Origin: Diadema setosum
Lineage: Eukaryota > Echinodermata > Echinoidea > Diadematoida > Diadematidae
Length of the DNA: 64,000 nucleotides
NCBI RefSeq assembly: GCF_964275005.1
Contig: NC_092686.1
Location: 13,674,431-13,738,430, forward strand
Direction of reading: 5' to 3'
Shown: one piece after another, positions 23,103 through 33,641 of the stretch
How positions within the stretch are numbered: the first letter of the stretch is position 1
Layout: each line of letters begins with the position of its first letter
The notes under the pieces: model-generated
What the model was told of the DNA's origin: nothing
Databases searched by the model: none
What the model saw: only the letters and a program-made list of their open reading frames with translations
Translations under genes and position numbers: made by a program

Positions 23103-23449
23103 TATAATACAATGGAGAAACGAATAGCAATGATTAGTCACTGGATTTTGTGAGGGGGAAAAAAAGGCTAAACGCTAGGGGGAGGGGTTGAACATTACAC
23201 TCAATATATTTTTTGATGTACGGTAGACTATTGACTGCCAATATTTGAATCTTGTAATTACCAATCAGTGGCGTATCTAGGGAAAACGGCGCCCGGGGCA
23301 AGCACGAAACTTGCGCCCCTAATTTCTGAAAAAGTGTTCAACCCCAACCCCATCCCGGTAGGGACTTTAAACAAAGTCCACATGATGGTTTTCAATCACT
23401 TAAAAGGGATCTTTTGAGGGTGATTTAAATGTAATGAATTTTGATAGAT

Positions 23450-25870
23450 TTTGGCGAGCGAGCGCAGCGAGCGAGCCGAAAATTTTTGTGTTTCAGCTTA
23501 CAAAACATGGAAGTCTTGTCATTTTTTGCGTACCAAATCTTACAATTCTAATCAAGATATAGTGACGGCCTTATAGATAACGATTTATACCAAAAAAATG
23601 AGGACTTTAAAAAATATTCTAGATTAGTGCGCGCGAGTGAGCTGAAATTTGTATATGTCCTCGTCATCATCACGTATTGTTCTTATCTTTTTTTACACAA
23701 ATTTTGACGAGCGAGCGCAGCGAGCGAGCCGAAAATTTTTGTATTTCAGCTTACAAAACATGGAATTCTTGTCATTTTTTGCGTATTAAATCTCACAATT
23801 ATAGTGACGATCTTATAGATAACGATTTATACCAAAAAAACTGAGGACTTTAAAAAATACTCTAAATTAGTGCGCGCGAGTGAGCTGAAATTTGTATATG
23901 TCCTCGTCATCATCACGTATTGTTCTTATCTTTTTTTATACAAATTTTGACGAGCGAGCGCAGCGAGCGAGCCGAAAATTTTTGTATTTCAGCTTACAAA
24001 ACATGGAATTCTTGTCATTTTTTGCTTATTAAATCTCACAATTATAGTGACGACCTTATAGATAACGATTTATACCAAAAAAATGAGGACTTTAAAAAAT
24101 ACTCTAAATTAGTGCGCGCGAGTGAGCTGAAATTTGTATATGTCCTCGTCATCATCACGTATTGTTCTTATCTTTTTTTACACAAATTTTGACGAGCGAG
24201 CGCAGCGAGAGAGCCGAAAATTTTTGTATTTCAGCTTACAAAACATGGAATTCTTGTCATTTTTTGCGTATTAAATCTCACAATTATAGTGACAATCTTA
24301 TAGATAACGATTTATACCAAAAAAACTGAGGACTTTAAAAAATACTCTAAATTAGTGCGCGCGAGTGAGCTGAAATTTGTATATGTCCTCGTCATCATCA
24401 CGTATTGTTCTTATCTTTTTTTACACAAATTTTGACGAGCGAGCGCAGCGAGCGAGCCGAAAATTTTTGTATTTCAGCTTACAAAACATGGAATTCTTGT
24501 CATTTTTTGCTTATTAAATCTCACAATTATAGTGACGACCTTATAGATAACGATTTATACCAAAAAATGAGGACTTTAAAAAATACTCTAAATTAGTGCG
24601 CGAGAGTGAGCTGAAATTTGTATATGTGACCCTGCACCTCAAAACAAACAAAAAGTCGCCAGACATGAATTTTTAGTTAAGACCATATTCTGAAAGAGCA
24701 GACTTTAAGCTTTAAAATGATGTATAACTCAAATCAAATGGACTCTCCTAACCTATCTAAATATTGGAAAGAAAGCACAAACTTACTAAAAGTGGGAACT
24801 GAGAAAAGAGGCTCTGAAGTACAGTGTCTATTCAAGCGCTTAATCTTTACCAAACCGTGCTGGCTGTGCGATGAATGGGACAAAAAGCAGGAAGTAAACC
24901 ACCAGAGTAACAACAATGAAGGGATTATCAAATTAAACTGAAATTAAGCATGCCTCATTAACACACTCTGTCCATAATTAACACCAACTTTCGAAGCAGT
25001 AGCCCTATCCATTCAAAAGTTATTAGAGTTGAAAGTGAAGAGTGTGGACAAGGTTTTTCAGAAATGAAACAGGGATTCTATTTAAGACACACCTAATCAC
25101 ACTATTCTACCAAAAATGTGTGAGATAAACTACTAAAAAAACACACTTTCCTGCCCGTTTTATGATACCAAATTTTAGCATAATGTAAAAGAAGACCCGC
25201 TCTTTCAGAAAATATGAAAAAGTCAAGTTCGGCTAGGTTGACCCATTTCACTTATTTTCAGTCCTCATGCAAAATCAGTGTGTGCGACTTTATGTTCGTT
25301 TTGAGGTGCACTGTCACATATGTCCTCGTCATCATCACGTATTGTTCTTATCTTTTTTTATACAAATTTTGACGAGCGAGCGCAGCGAGCGAGCCGAAAA
25401 TTTTTGTATTTCAGCTTACAAAACATGGAATTCTTGTCATTTTTTGCTTATTAAATCTCACAATTATAGTGACGACCTTATAGATAACGATTTATACCAA
25501 CAAACTGAGTACTTGAAAAAATACTCAAAATTAGTACGAGCGAGTGAGCCGAAATTTGTATATTTCTGTGTCATCATTACGTTTTTTTCTTATTTTTTTG
25601 ATTTTTTTTTTCGCGCCCCCCTCCCCCGTATGTTCGAAACCGTTGGCGTCCTCTTTTGATCCAATCGGCGATCGCTTCAGAACGAATGAAATTGCAGTCG
25701 CTGCTCCGTGTAACATTTTTCCTGCTACTAAAAATATAAAATGACATGTGTGAACACAATAGACACTGTCATTTTGTCATCATCACGTTTTGTTCTTACC
25801 TTCTTTCTTATATAAATTTTGGCGAGCGAGCGCAGCGAGTGAGCCGAAAATTTATGTTTTTCAGCTCACA
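23450..25870. repeat. ~243 bp tandem repeat inside the hAT element
   Basis: The block GAGCGAGCGCAGCGAG recurs at about 23457, 23711, 23954, 24197, 24441, 25377 and 25827. Spacing is 243-254 bp for the first five copies. The next spacing becomes about 240 bp once the nested MITE is removed. Each unit continues GAAAATTTTTGTATTTCAGC, then GTCATTTTTTGC, then GAGTGAGCTGAAATTTG. Because 243 is a multiple of three, open frames repeat too, but they show no sign of coding. Confidence 0.85.
24625..25318 (-). mobile_element. MITE of the TGTGACC family (copy 1)
   Basis: TGTGACCCTGCACCTC and the complement of GAGGTGCACTGTCACA form the ends, with TA on both sides (24623-24624 and 25319-25320). It interrupts a 243 bp repeat unit, and its siblings show the uninterrupted sequence, confirming the TA duplication. 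It is opposite in orientation to the copies at 51786 and 58341. No protein frame. Confidence 0.85.
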
Positions 25871-26179
25871 GAACATGGAATTTTTGTGTGAACACAATAA
25901 ACATTGTCATTTTGTCCGCGTCATCATCATGTTTTGTTTTTATCTTGTTTGATTTGGTTTTCTGCCCCCCCCCACCATTCTCCCTTCCCCCCCCCCCTTC
26001 CGGGCGAGTTGATTTTTTTCTTCTTCTTCTTCTTCTTCTTCTTCGTTTTTTTTTTCCCTTTTTTTTTCTTCTTCTTCTTCGTTTTTTTTTCGTTTTTTTG
26101 CGCCCCCAAGGAGTGGCGCCCGGGGCACGTGCCCCCCTTGCCCCCCCCCCCCTAGATACGCCACTGTTACCAATAGTAC

Positions 26180-26908
26180 TATACCAGGTATTGGATTAAC
26201 CATAACAAATTAATCATTAATTACAACTCAAGATCATCGTCATCATCAACTACTTCAACTTGTACTTGCAATGCAATTACTGATTTTAGATTACATCTTC
26301 TTCTTTTAGCATCTGATTAGAATATCAATTATCATAATTATAAATACAACAACTGCCTTATCATCATTATAAGTAGTAATCCTTTCACTATCACCACCAA
26401 CCACTGCTTTATAATTTGGCACAACATAATGCAATGGTAATCATCTGTTTTAGGGAGTTAATTGTTGAAATTATATTATTGTCATTGTTGTTTTTTAGAC
26501 CTATTAAATATTAATAAGTTTCATTTAATGAGACACTAAATGTGTGTTTTGAGGGGGGATTCGCCAATTTTGGGCTGAGAGAAAAAAGACTGGCTGGGTT
26601 AAGGGTTTCAATATAATAATAACCCCCCCCCCCCCCCCGATAATGGATATGAAAATATTTAGACCTTTTTCACTTCAGTCCAGTGTGTTAAGATTTTTTC
26701 AATATCAGCTACATAGAACAACATGTAAAATTAGATCTACATTATAGCGGCGCTATGCCATGGTGAAATTCAAGATATCTAAAAAGTAATAGACACACTA
26801 AGTTACTGCATTAGCGCCCATTATAGCATACACAAGCAACGTTCATAACTAGTCATCACGCATATATAGGCTAAGCCAGGCATAGACTGTAAACTAACCT
26901 ATAGAACC
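26180..26908. other. gene-free stretch
   Basis: AT-rich, with ATC/ATT-rich simple text near 26230-26400 and a poly-C tract at 26624-26638. I see no exon or mobile element ends. Confidence 0.5.
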
Positions 26909-27160
26909 CTATGTCAGGTTGCAGATCACCATAGTCCACAGCAGTAATCCCTCTGCCTCCCTTCGTTCTGCGATTTCACTGTCTCCTCCACTCAATTTGA
27001 TCCACTCTTTGGCACACGAAATAAATTTCGTCCATCTTAGGTTTGTCATAGCCATGAAATTTTCAAACTTCATCGATTCTACATGCATAACGCATCTAAA
27101 AGTGTCGGCAAAGCACACGACGTAGACGCGTCGTCGGGCTCACTGGGGGCGGCCATTTTG
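26909..27160 (-). pseudogene. candidate first exon of the minus-strand Cys/His-motif gene, frameshifted
   Basis: On the minus strand AAAATGGCCGCC (27144-27155) joins a YY1-type site to an ATG that opens MAAPSEPDDASTSC and then stops. A second frame carries LRWTKFISCAKEWIKL, followed by SEIAERREAEG. A third frame carries VDYGDLQPDIGF before a donor ATAG|GTTAGT. Together the pieces look like one N-terminal region split by two frameshifts, and its end resembles the start of the exon at 22864-23102 (GFHETCC). It could be a decayed gene, sequence errors, or unrecognised short introns. Function unknown. Confidence 0.35.
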
Positions 27161-28206
27161 ACTCGTAATAAAAATGTAAACAATGATTCTCGATTCGGAT
27201 TGGATAACATACATCACATGATGGTTCGCGAATGAATATCGTACACGGCAGAGTGTACATATTGTGGCTCCTCAGTGACAAAAAATTCACTGTTTTCCCC
27301 CAAATTACCAGAATACTACAGGAGGGTTTGTGTCGAACTTTTTCCTGTAGCCTCTTTGGTCATTTGTTTACACGTAGCTGTTGAGAGATTTTAGTGCCGC
27401 AGTTGTCGGAACGAAACAAGCGAAAAAACCGGCTCACCCCACGGCCTATTACGGATTTTTTCAAAAGAGTTCATCTATTTTGGGGTGTTTTTCCTGAAGT
27501 TCAAAGTCCACTTTTTATCTATACTTGATGTCTCTTCTAAGCCAAGAAACTGCTAAACAAGACAAAACAAAAAACAAATAATAAGTGCTGAACTCGTTCA
27601 TGTTGACCAACAGTGCGCGTCCGCGAGTATTGTCCTTTTCTCTTGGGGAATTTTGCTGATATGCTATATGAAACACTGATGTTATTAATTACGGGAGGGT
27701 GCTTTGGACGTCATAATGCTTCAACAATACAACATGACATACTGCAATAGGCGAAATGTTACACAAAATCGGTGTTACAGATTCGGAGCAGCGGCAACCC
27801 TGTTCGATGTGATCACTGCAATCTACGAAATCTTCAACTAATTTGTATATTTGTGTACTGCATCATTTTCCTTGAAAGAAATATGCACACACACAAACAT
27901 GAAAGAACACTTCATAGGAGTATAGATTGAACCGCTCTGTTTGTTTGTTTGTTTTTTTAACGTGTCCATTCTCTTGCAAGCTCGACAAACAAATTACTTC
28001 AGGCCTGAACATGTATCTGCACTGCCAGATATTTTAACATTCCTCAACACATTGAGTATGACTGACAGACTACCAGATTGTGACTTGCCCACATGGGAAA
28101 ATTCGGAATTCACATTATGCTATTTGAAATGGGTGTGAATGAAAACGCTTATAAAAGTGGTTCTTGGAAGCGTGAGTGTAGATATTGATGGTAAATTGTG
28201 AACTTA
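27161..28206. other. gene-free stretch between divergent candidate genes
   Basis: Lies between the minus-strand candidate (start near 27155) and the word-rich element at 28207. The first 130 bp contain CpG-rich sequence next to a YY1-like GGCCATTTTGAC, possibly the minus-strand promoter. No other exon was recognised. Confidence 0.4.
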
Positions 28207-28880
28207 AAGCCTCGGTTACACGGGAGCCGAATCAGCTGCGAATACACCAGAATACAAGTGATTCGAGTGGCTTCGGGAGCATTCTGTTCTTCTTCCCCGA
28301 ATGGGCGAAAATTCGGGAGGGATTCTGGAACATTCGTGGAGGGATTCGGCTCGTTTTGAAATGTTCAGAACCAGCCGAATACCCTCAAAACTACTCCCGA
28401 ATGTGGCCCCGACATATGTCACTCGGACCACATTCGGGATGTATTCGGATGGAATTCGTTTGGATTCGGAGAGGCATTCACGGCATTCTGGGCAGATTCG
28501 GGGTTATTCGTATCATTAGGGGAGTAACGGCCGAATCATCTAACAAAATAGACCCGAATATCACGAATAGAGCCGAATCTGCCCAGAATGCCCCGAATAC
28601 CTGACCGAATCCATCCGAATCGTTACCCGATTACAGAACAGAATGCAGGCGAGTGAGCCGAATAGGCCAGAATGCGGCCGAATAGCAAGCGAATAGATCG
28701 AACAATGAGCGGCCAGAATGACCCGAGTACCCTCGCGAATATAGCCATATTAGCGATTCTGCTCTGATTCGGTACCTATTCGGAACCCATTCGTCTCTGA
28801 TTCGGGGAGCTCCCCAAATCAGAGGCGGATAGGTTCCGAATCCACCGAATCCATCCGATTCAGGCCATATTCGTACAGAA
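28207..28880. mobile_element. word-rich transposon end (ATTCGG/CCGAAT), other end not found
   Basis: It starts with AAGCCTCGGTTACACGGGAG immediately after a TTA. From there to about 28880, ATTCGG, CCGAAT, CAGAATGCC and CGAATC are scattered on both strands at irregular spacing. The terminus resembles the other Harbinger-like ends in the window in its GGTTACAC word. No matching right terminus was seen, so the element is truncated or rearranged. Confidence 0.5.
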
Positions 28881-29479
28881 TCGGTCCAAATTTATTCGGG
28901 ATATTATTCAGCTTTGGTGGAGTCTGGCTTAATTGTGCGAGTCTCAATGACAAAGGTGTGTTCATTGCAAATTGTGGAGGAGGATTGGGCACAGTTTTAG
29001 GAAAATAAACGGCACGATAATCAGACGTCAAATAATCAGAAATGAATCTCAGACATAAGAAAGTCTCGCAAATAAACTTTGACACGTATGACCTGAAGTG
29101 ACTCTGAAGCCTGCCACGTGACCTTGGAAAGTTAAATATAAATGATTATGAAGATAACGAATATAATTTTTGAATGATGATGAAGATTATCCGAAAAATG
29201 TAGGTGTGGTGACAACTTAAGTCAGTCTTAGAGGCAAACATCAGCAATAGTATTACTTGTGACAAACAGCACGATAATATTATGGAATGGTGCAATCGCC
29301 TTGTTCAGTAATCTCGCTCGAAGCGCAAAGTTGGGTGTATTGCTGTTGTTTTGTTTGTTTGTTTGTTTGTTTGTTTACACATTGTTATTTATCAGAAAAC
29401 TTTGGTTTATACATGTAGGCCTATGTAATATAGGTTGGACGTGTGCGCATGTTGTCGCGCATGTAGAATTTCAATGTGC

Positions 29480-29669
29480 ATATTGACGCAGGGTTTCATG
29501 AAGGCGGAAGTATAGTGGAGAGAAATGTCGTTATCATGTGATAGGCTGCTATACGGTGTTGTAGTTTGTCGGTTCAATGGCGGACATCTAGAACAATGTA
29601 GAATGGTTTCACTGAGGTATCGTTAACGATGAGAGTAATTTCCTGGTGTGAAAAACACTTCATATCATC
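29480..29669 (+). promoter_or_regulatory. candidate TATA-less promoter / 5' UTR of the CABIT gene
   Basis: An ETS-type GCGGAAGT lies at 29504-29511 and a YY1-type CAATGGCGGAC at 29575-29585, within 170 bp of the exon 1 ATG. No TATA box is seen. This pairing is common in animal TATA-less promoters. The YY1 word also starts a five-codon upstream frame (ATG GCG GAC ATC TAG). Inferred only. Confidence 0.35.
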
Positions 29670-30051
29670 ATGCATATGCTAAATCGATATGCGGGGACAT
29701 TAAAGAAAAACAAAACGCCGCAGCTGCGACCTCAATCTATGCAGGAGCCGCAGCCTGCAGGAGCCGCGACTCCAACCACCGGGCCTGGCTCTGTTTGTCT
29801 TAACTTCAAGAAGCTGAGAGTTGAGGAGCGAACGTCCACCCTGGCCCGTGTCATCAGCACGACCACTCTACCTGTTACCATACGTCTGGCAAAAGACTTC
29901 ACAATAAAGAACTCCCGGACATCCTTTCAGAGCGGAGAGCTACTCCTCTTGTGCTTCGTCTTAGATGTGGAAAGAGTGCACGTCACGATGGGGAAGAACA
30001 CCTACGAGCTTCCTGTTCATGCCAATCAGCTCTACGAAAAATTACCTCTAG
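29670..30051 (+). CDS. CABIT-domain protein (Themis/GAREM-like), exon 1
   Basis: This exon encodes 127 residues plus one base. After a Lys/Gln/Pro-rich leader, residues ~58-126 match the start of a CABIT domain: LARVISTTTLPVTIRL, then FQSGELLLLCFVLDVERV and YELPVHANQLYEKLP. CABIT proteins are adaptors in receptor tyrosine-kinase or antigen-receptor signalling (GAREM binds GRB2; Themis acts in T-cell signalling). The exon ends CTCTAG|GTGAGT in phase 1, exactly what exon 2 at 59226 needs. ATG 29670 is the first in frame, but a further upstream exon cannot be excluded. No invertebrate gene symbol is assigned. Confidence 0.65.
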
Positions 30052-30950
30052 GTGAGTTTTTATCTTCAAACACTGCCACTGGTGAAATATTATTATGAAA
30101 ATTAATACACCTATAAACGGAACAGCATTGTCTACACCATGTCTATATCAAATATTTAATGTATTTCATTATTTACAATCAATTCATTCAAGAATGACAG
30201 CTTCGCAAATGTTTGTTTTCTATATAGATGGTGATCATAGTATCAAAATTTAGTTTTTCTTCAAATTCATGAAATTCGTCCGTCGAATTATTTTCATTGC
30301 AACTGAAAAAAAGAAAATGCCCTGAATTAACGTAATGCCCTGCATTAACGTAAATCAATACTAAATTGATCAGTGCACTTTTTTAGTAGCCGTAACAATT
30401 TTGTAGTAGCCATTTACGTCGATGTAGGGCAATTTTGTTGATCATATTTTGCAATATTTTTTTTTCTTATAGTTATCGGCAAAATGATATTCTCATTGCA
30501 TTATATGTCAAAAATCCAATAACGATAATGACGCATCATACTTCATAAGTGTAATACCATACTTCATTAGTACGAAATAGTATCGTACTTAAGTACGATA
30601 AGTATCGTACTTAAGTTGTATACAAGATGGTAGTGATAGTTTCGTTATTCATAAAAGAGACTCATAAGTGTTTGTAATTATCTAGATGAAACCAGGAAGT
30701 AAATAGTCTGTAGTACTTCTTCACAAAGAACGAGTCAAAACAGTCGATACACTGTACAAGATAACCCACTCCTTTCTGATTCGCTATATAGCGTGTGAAC
30801 GAATGGATGTCAGCCCAATCAGTCCACGTAGAAAAAAAACAAATATTCATTCAAATTATGAATACATGCGAGGAGTTCTTGTTATTGCAACAGTTTGAAA
30901 AAATGCCCTTCATCGACGTAAATAAAGTGTGTATCTCATTGAGCCAGTTA

Positions 30951-31316
30951 GCAGTTGGCGACCTAGTGGCGACTCGAGGCTCCCTCGTCGCGGAGAGTCG
31001 GGGACATCTCCGCGACATCTCCGCAACATCTCTTGGAATGTAGCCGAGTGTCCGGGAAGTCGCGAGAGAATAGAACCTGTACATTTTTTTTTTTCGGAAA
31101 CTCTTTCCAGTCTTCAGCTGGTCACACGGCCAAGTTGTGGAGACTTATTCTATTCGCGAGATCTCCAAGACGTCCGAACTACTTTGCGAAGACCCATTGG
31201 TGACCTCGGAGACGTCTCGGAGACGTCTCGGAGAGTTGCGGCGACGTCTCCGCTAATTCTGAACGAATAATCATCTTATTTGGAGACGTCGCTGAAGTCG
31301 CCGTGGAGTCACCTCC
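30951..31316. mobile_element. Harbinger-like MITE, TTA duplication, GTCGCGGAGA words
   Basis: TTA occurs at 30948-30950 and 31317-31319. The ends share GGCGACCTAGTGGCGACT and the complement of GTCGCCGTGGAGTCACC, an imperfect inverted repeat. The interior is full of TCGCGGAGA, GACATCTCCGC, GACGTCTC and complements on both strands. Non-coding; a 366 bp word-field element. Confidence 0.6.
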
Positions 31317-31319
31317 TTA

Positions 31320-32975
31320 GTGAGAGGGTAATCCATTTCTTGGTCTTTAAATTGGATACGACGCCTTTCTAGTGATCAGAATATCGTTGGTTCTAGTCCA
31401 ATCCGAGTACTTAAGTATACCATGACCATGACTTTTTTCATGGCCGTATATCACTGAAATGATAATAATAATTGGTGCTTATTTACGTCATGAAGGGCCA
31501 TTAAAACGTTATAAAACCCTACTAGGTAACATTTTGCTTATTCATTGTACAATAAAAAAAAATGCCACTTTCCTTTGATGCCTCCCTCTGGTCACGTAAC
31601 GATTAAACATCAGGTGGTTTCACGTTTTGAGTACGATTGTATAGACGATGTAATCTACGAAATGGACACTCAAGCCTTTGCAACTCTTTTCGTATGTATT
31701 CATACAAATTATTATCACTGTACTAGTCATGACGTAGATCTGTAGACGATAATTATAATGACAATGGTAATATGAATCCAGATTGGCATGGTTATACACA
31801 CAGTGTAATGAGTCATGTGAGTAGGCATTGTTTCATTGTGCTTTCTGGTATTATGTTCTCCCTCTATCAAAGTATAATAGGTTTTGGTTTCCTGGTGTCA
31901 ATTCTTGTTTGTTTTGGGGATGACAGCGCCATTTGTGTAGTTTTCGCTGGTCCACAGCATAACGCCATTTCTATGTTAGTCCACATTGGCAATGCATACT
32001 GCATGTACGAGTTCAACTCGCTCATCTGCAGCCCCTCTTCTTTAGGGTTCAACAAAATATTTAATCACTGCATGGAATCATTCGTTTCGTGTATATCCGA
32101 CCGCTTATTTCTGTACAAGTACAAAAAGAAACATAGTGTGATTTACGACAGTGAATCTTAAAAGGCCCCCTTTACGAGTTTCATTCTTTAGACTGGATTA
32201 TTCTTTTCTTTTTTTTTGTCGGCACAAATCATTTTTAAAGTCCATGTTTGCAGATTTTGCACATAAAACATGCTCGTGAGTAGAATGTTTTGTGTGACTG
32301 AATGATTAAAGCCCGCACTGTACTTGAGTTAAGCCGTTATGCTTCTGTGTTTAGGTAGTTGACACGTATCAGTCTTGATTGCTGAATTCTCACGTATTGC
32401 TAACCAAACATTCAGCGTGTGCCATAACTTCTGCCATTACAGAGGGGCCAATATTCTACAAGCACTGTCTTTTTAGTGGATCCCTCCATTTTTCGCGCTT
32501 TACGCAAGGTTATACATGGACTTCATTTCGACCACTTCTGTTTCCTTATTACTACAATGTATGGTTACTATAAGGTTCCTCAAATATTGTATAATCTTTT
32601 AATTCTACAATGTTCTTTTTACCTTATTCTCTGTTGTCAAAGGAAGTGAAATTTATGTAACTCGTAGGTGGACCGCGTAGAAAAACACCATTAACCTGGT
32701 GGTAGGATAGGATTATCGCGCATTGTGCAGCTCTCCACAGAGCTCCTCTATTTTTTGTTATTTATACTTTTTTAGCACACATTTTACATTTTGTGATCAT
32801 TGTTATCTTGTTATGCTAGTGATCTAGATATTCCTAGACCTTTTTTGGAGTGTTTGATCATTTTGGTCACTTATAATTATACCAGTGTCAATTTTCCTTT
32901 GCAACTTAAATAGCCTTTTCAGCCAAGGCAAGAAGGCATGGTCTCTCATACACTGTAAGTAGTTGCCTATGTTAT
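31320..32975. other. gene-free intron stretch
   Basis: The longest frame (31772-32161, + strand, 129 residues, hydrophobic middle) has no recognisable motif and I do not call it a gene. No clear element ends were seen. Confidence 0.4.
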
Positions 32976-33608
32976 ACAAATGATGCACAGGATAGAGTGT
33001 GTTAGTGAAGGTGCGGCGCGCTCGAGAGTATTGACAATGGTGCGACATGCACGAGGCGCAGCCGAGTGCATGTTTGCAACCGTTGTCAATACTCGAGAGT
33101 GCGCCGCACCTTCACTAACGCCACGAAATAATCATGTGCATCATTTGTTTTATAAAATGGGTCGAAGACTAACAGCATTATTCACGTACCTTTGTGGGTC
33201 AATACCAGTCAGCTACATGTAGCACTCGCTCAAAAGTCAAGATGTCCGAAGATGTTCGTCCCAAACATTTACGCACGTCGCACTCGGAAATCCCATACAT
33301 AAGTACTGTACGTACGTATAAGAGTATACGTACGCCACGTGTTATGCACAAGAAAGGCCGCCGGCTGTTGTGGCAGCCCGCGGCCCGAACTAGAAGTTAT
33401 TTACAGGATTGACAGCGCGTATAGTAGCGCGTGACGCACTTGTAACAACTGATTGAGTGCGCACTGCTAGTGTAAACATTGTGACGTACGTCAGGCCAGG
33501 GAGGTGGAAGAGACTCTTCTTAGTGCATTTACTAAGAAATTAATGCACGCACACGTGACTCATCTCAGCGCTTCCTATTGGCTACATTTTTGAACCCATT
33601 TTATAAAA
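32976..33608. repeat. compound inverted-repeat region
   Basis: An inner hairpin pairs 33001-33040 with 33080-33119 (GTTAGTGAAGGTGCGGCGC and its complement), bracketed by ACAAATGATGCACA (32976) and TGTGCATCATTTGT (33135). A second inverted pair, TTTTATAAAATGGGT at 33148 and its complement at 33594-33608, encloses the next 460 bp. They may be two abutting MITEs or one nested in the other. Non-coding. Confidence 0.55.
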
Positions 33609-33641
33609 TGTACTGCTACATAACCATACCCACTGTAGAAT

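Larger units (their letters stand above)
23266..26166. mobile_element. hAT-type non-autonomous transposon with internal satellite
   Basis: The terminal inverted repeats are CAGTGGCGTATCTAGG at the left and its complement CCTAGATACGCCACTG at the right; GCGCCCGGGGCA also recurs just inside both ends. TTACCAAT is duplicated exactly at 23258-23265 and 26167-26174. An 8 bp duplication with CAG-initial termini is the hAT signature. The interior has no transposase: it is mainly ~243 bp tandem repeats, a nested 694 bp MITE (24625-25318) and C- and TTC-rich simple sequence toward the right end. Confidence 0.85.

Noticed and set aside
23920..25659. Repeated open frames of 63-130 residues in the hAT element
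   Set aside because: They follow from a repeat unit whose length (243 bp) is divisible by three; no motif, and differences between units are not silent-biased by eye.
31772..32161. 129-residue frame on +
   Set aside because: No motif, no splice or start context and hydrophobic composition expected of AT-rich chance frames.
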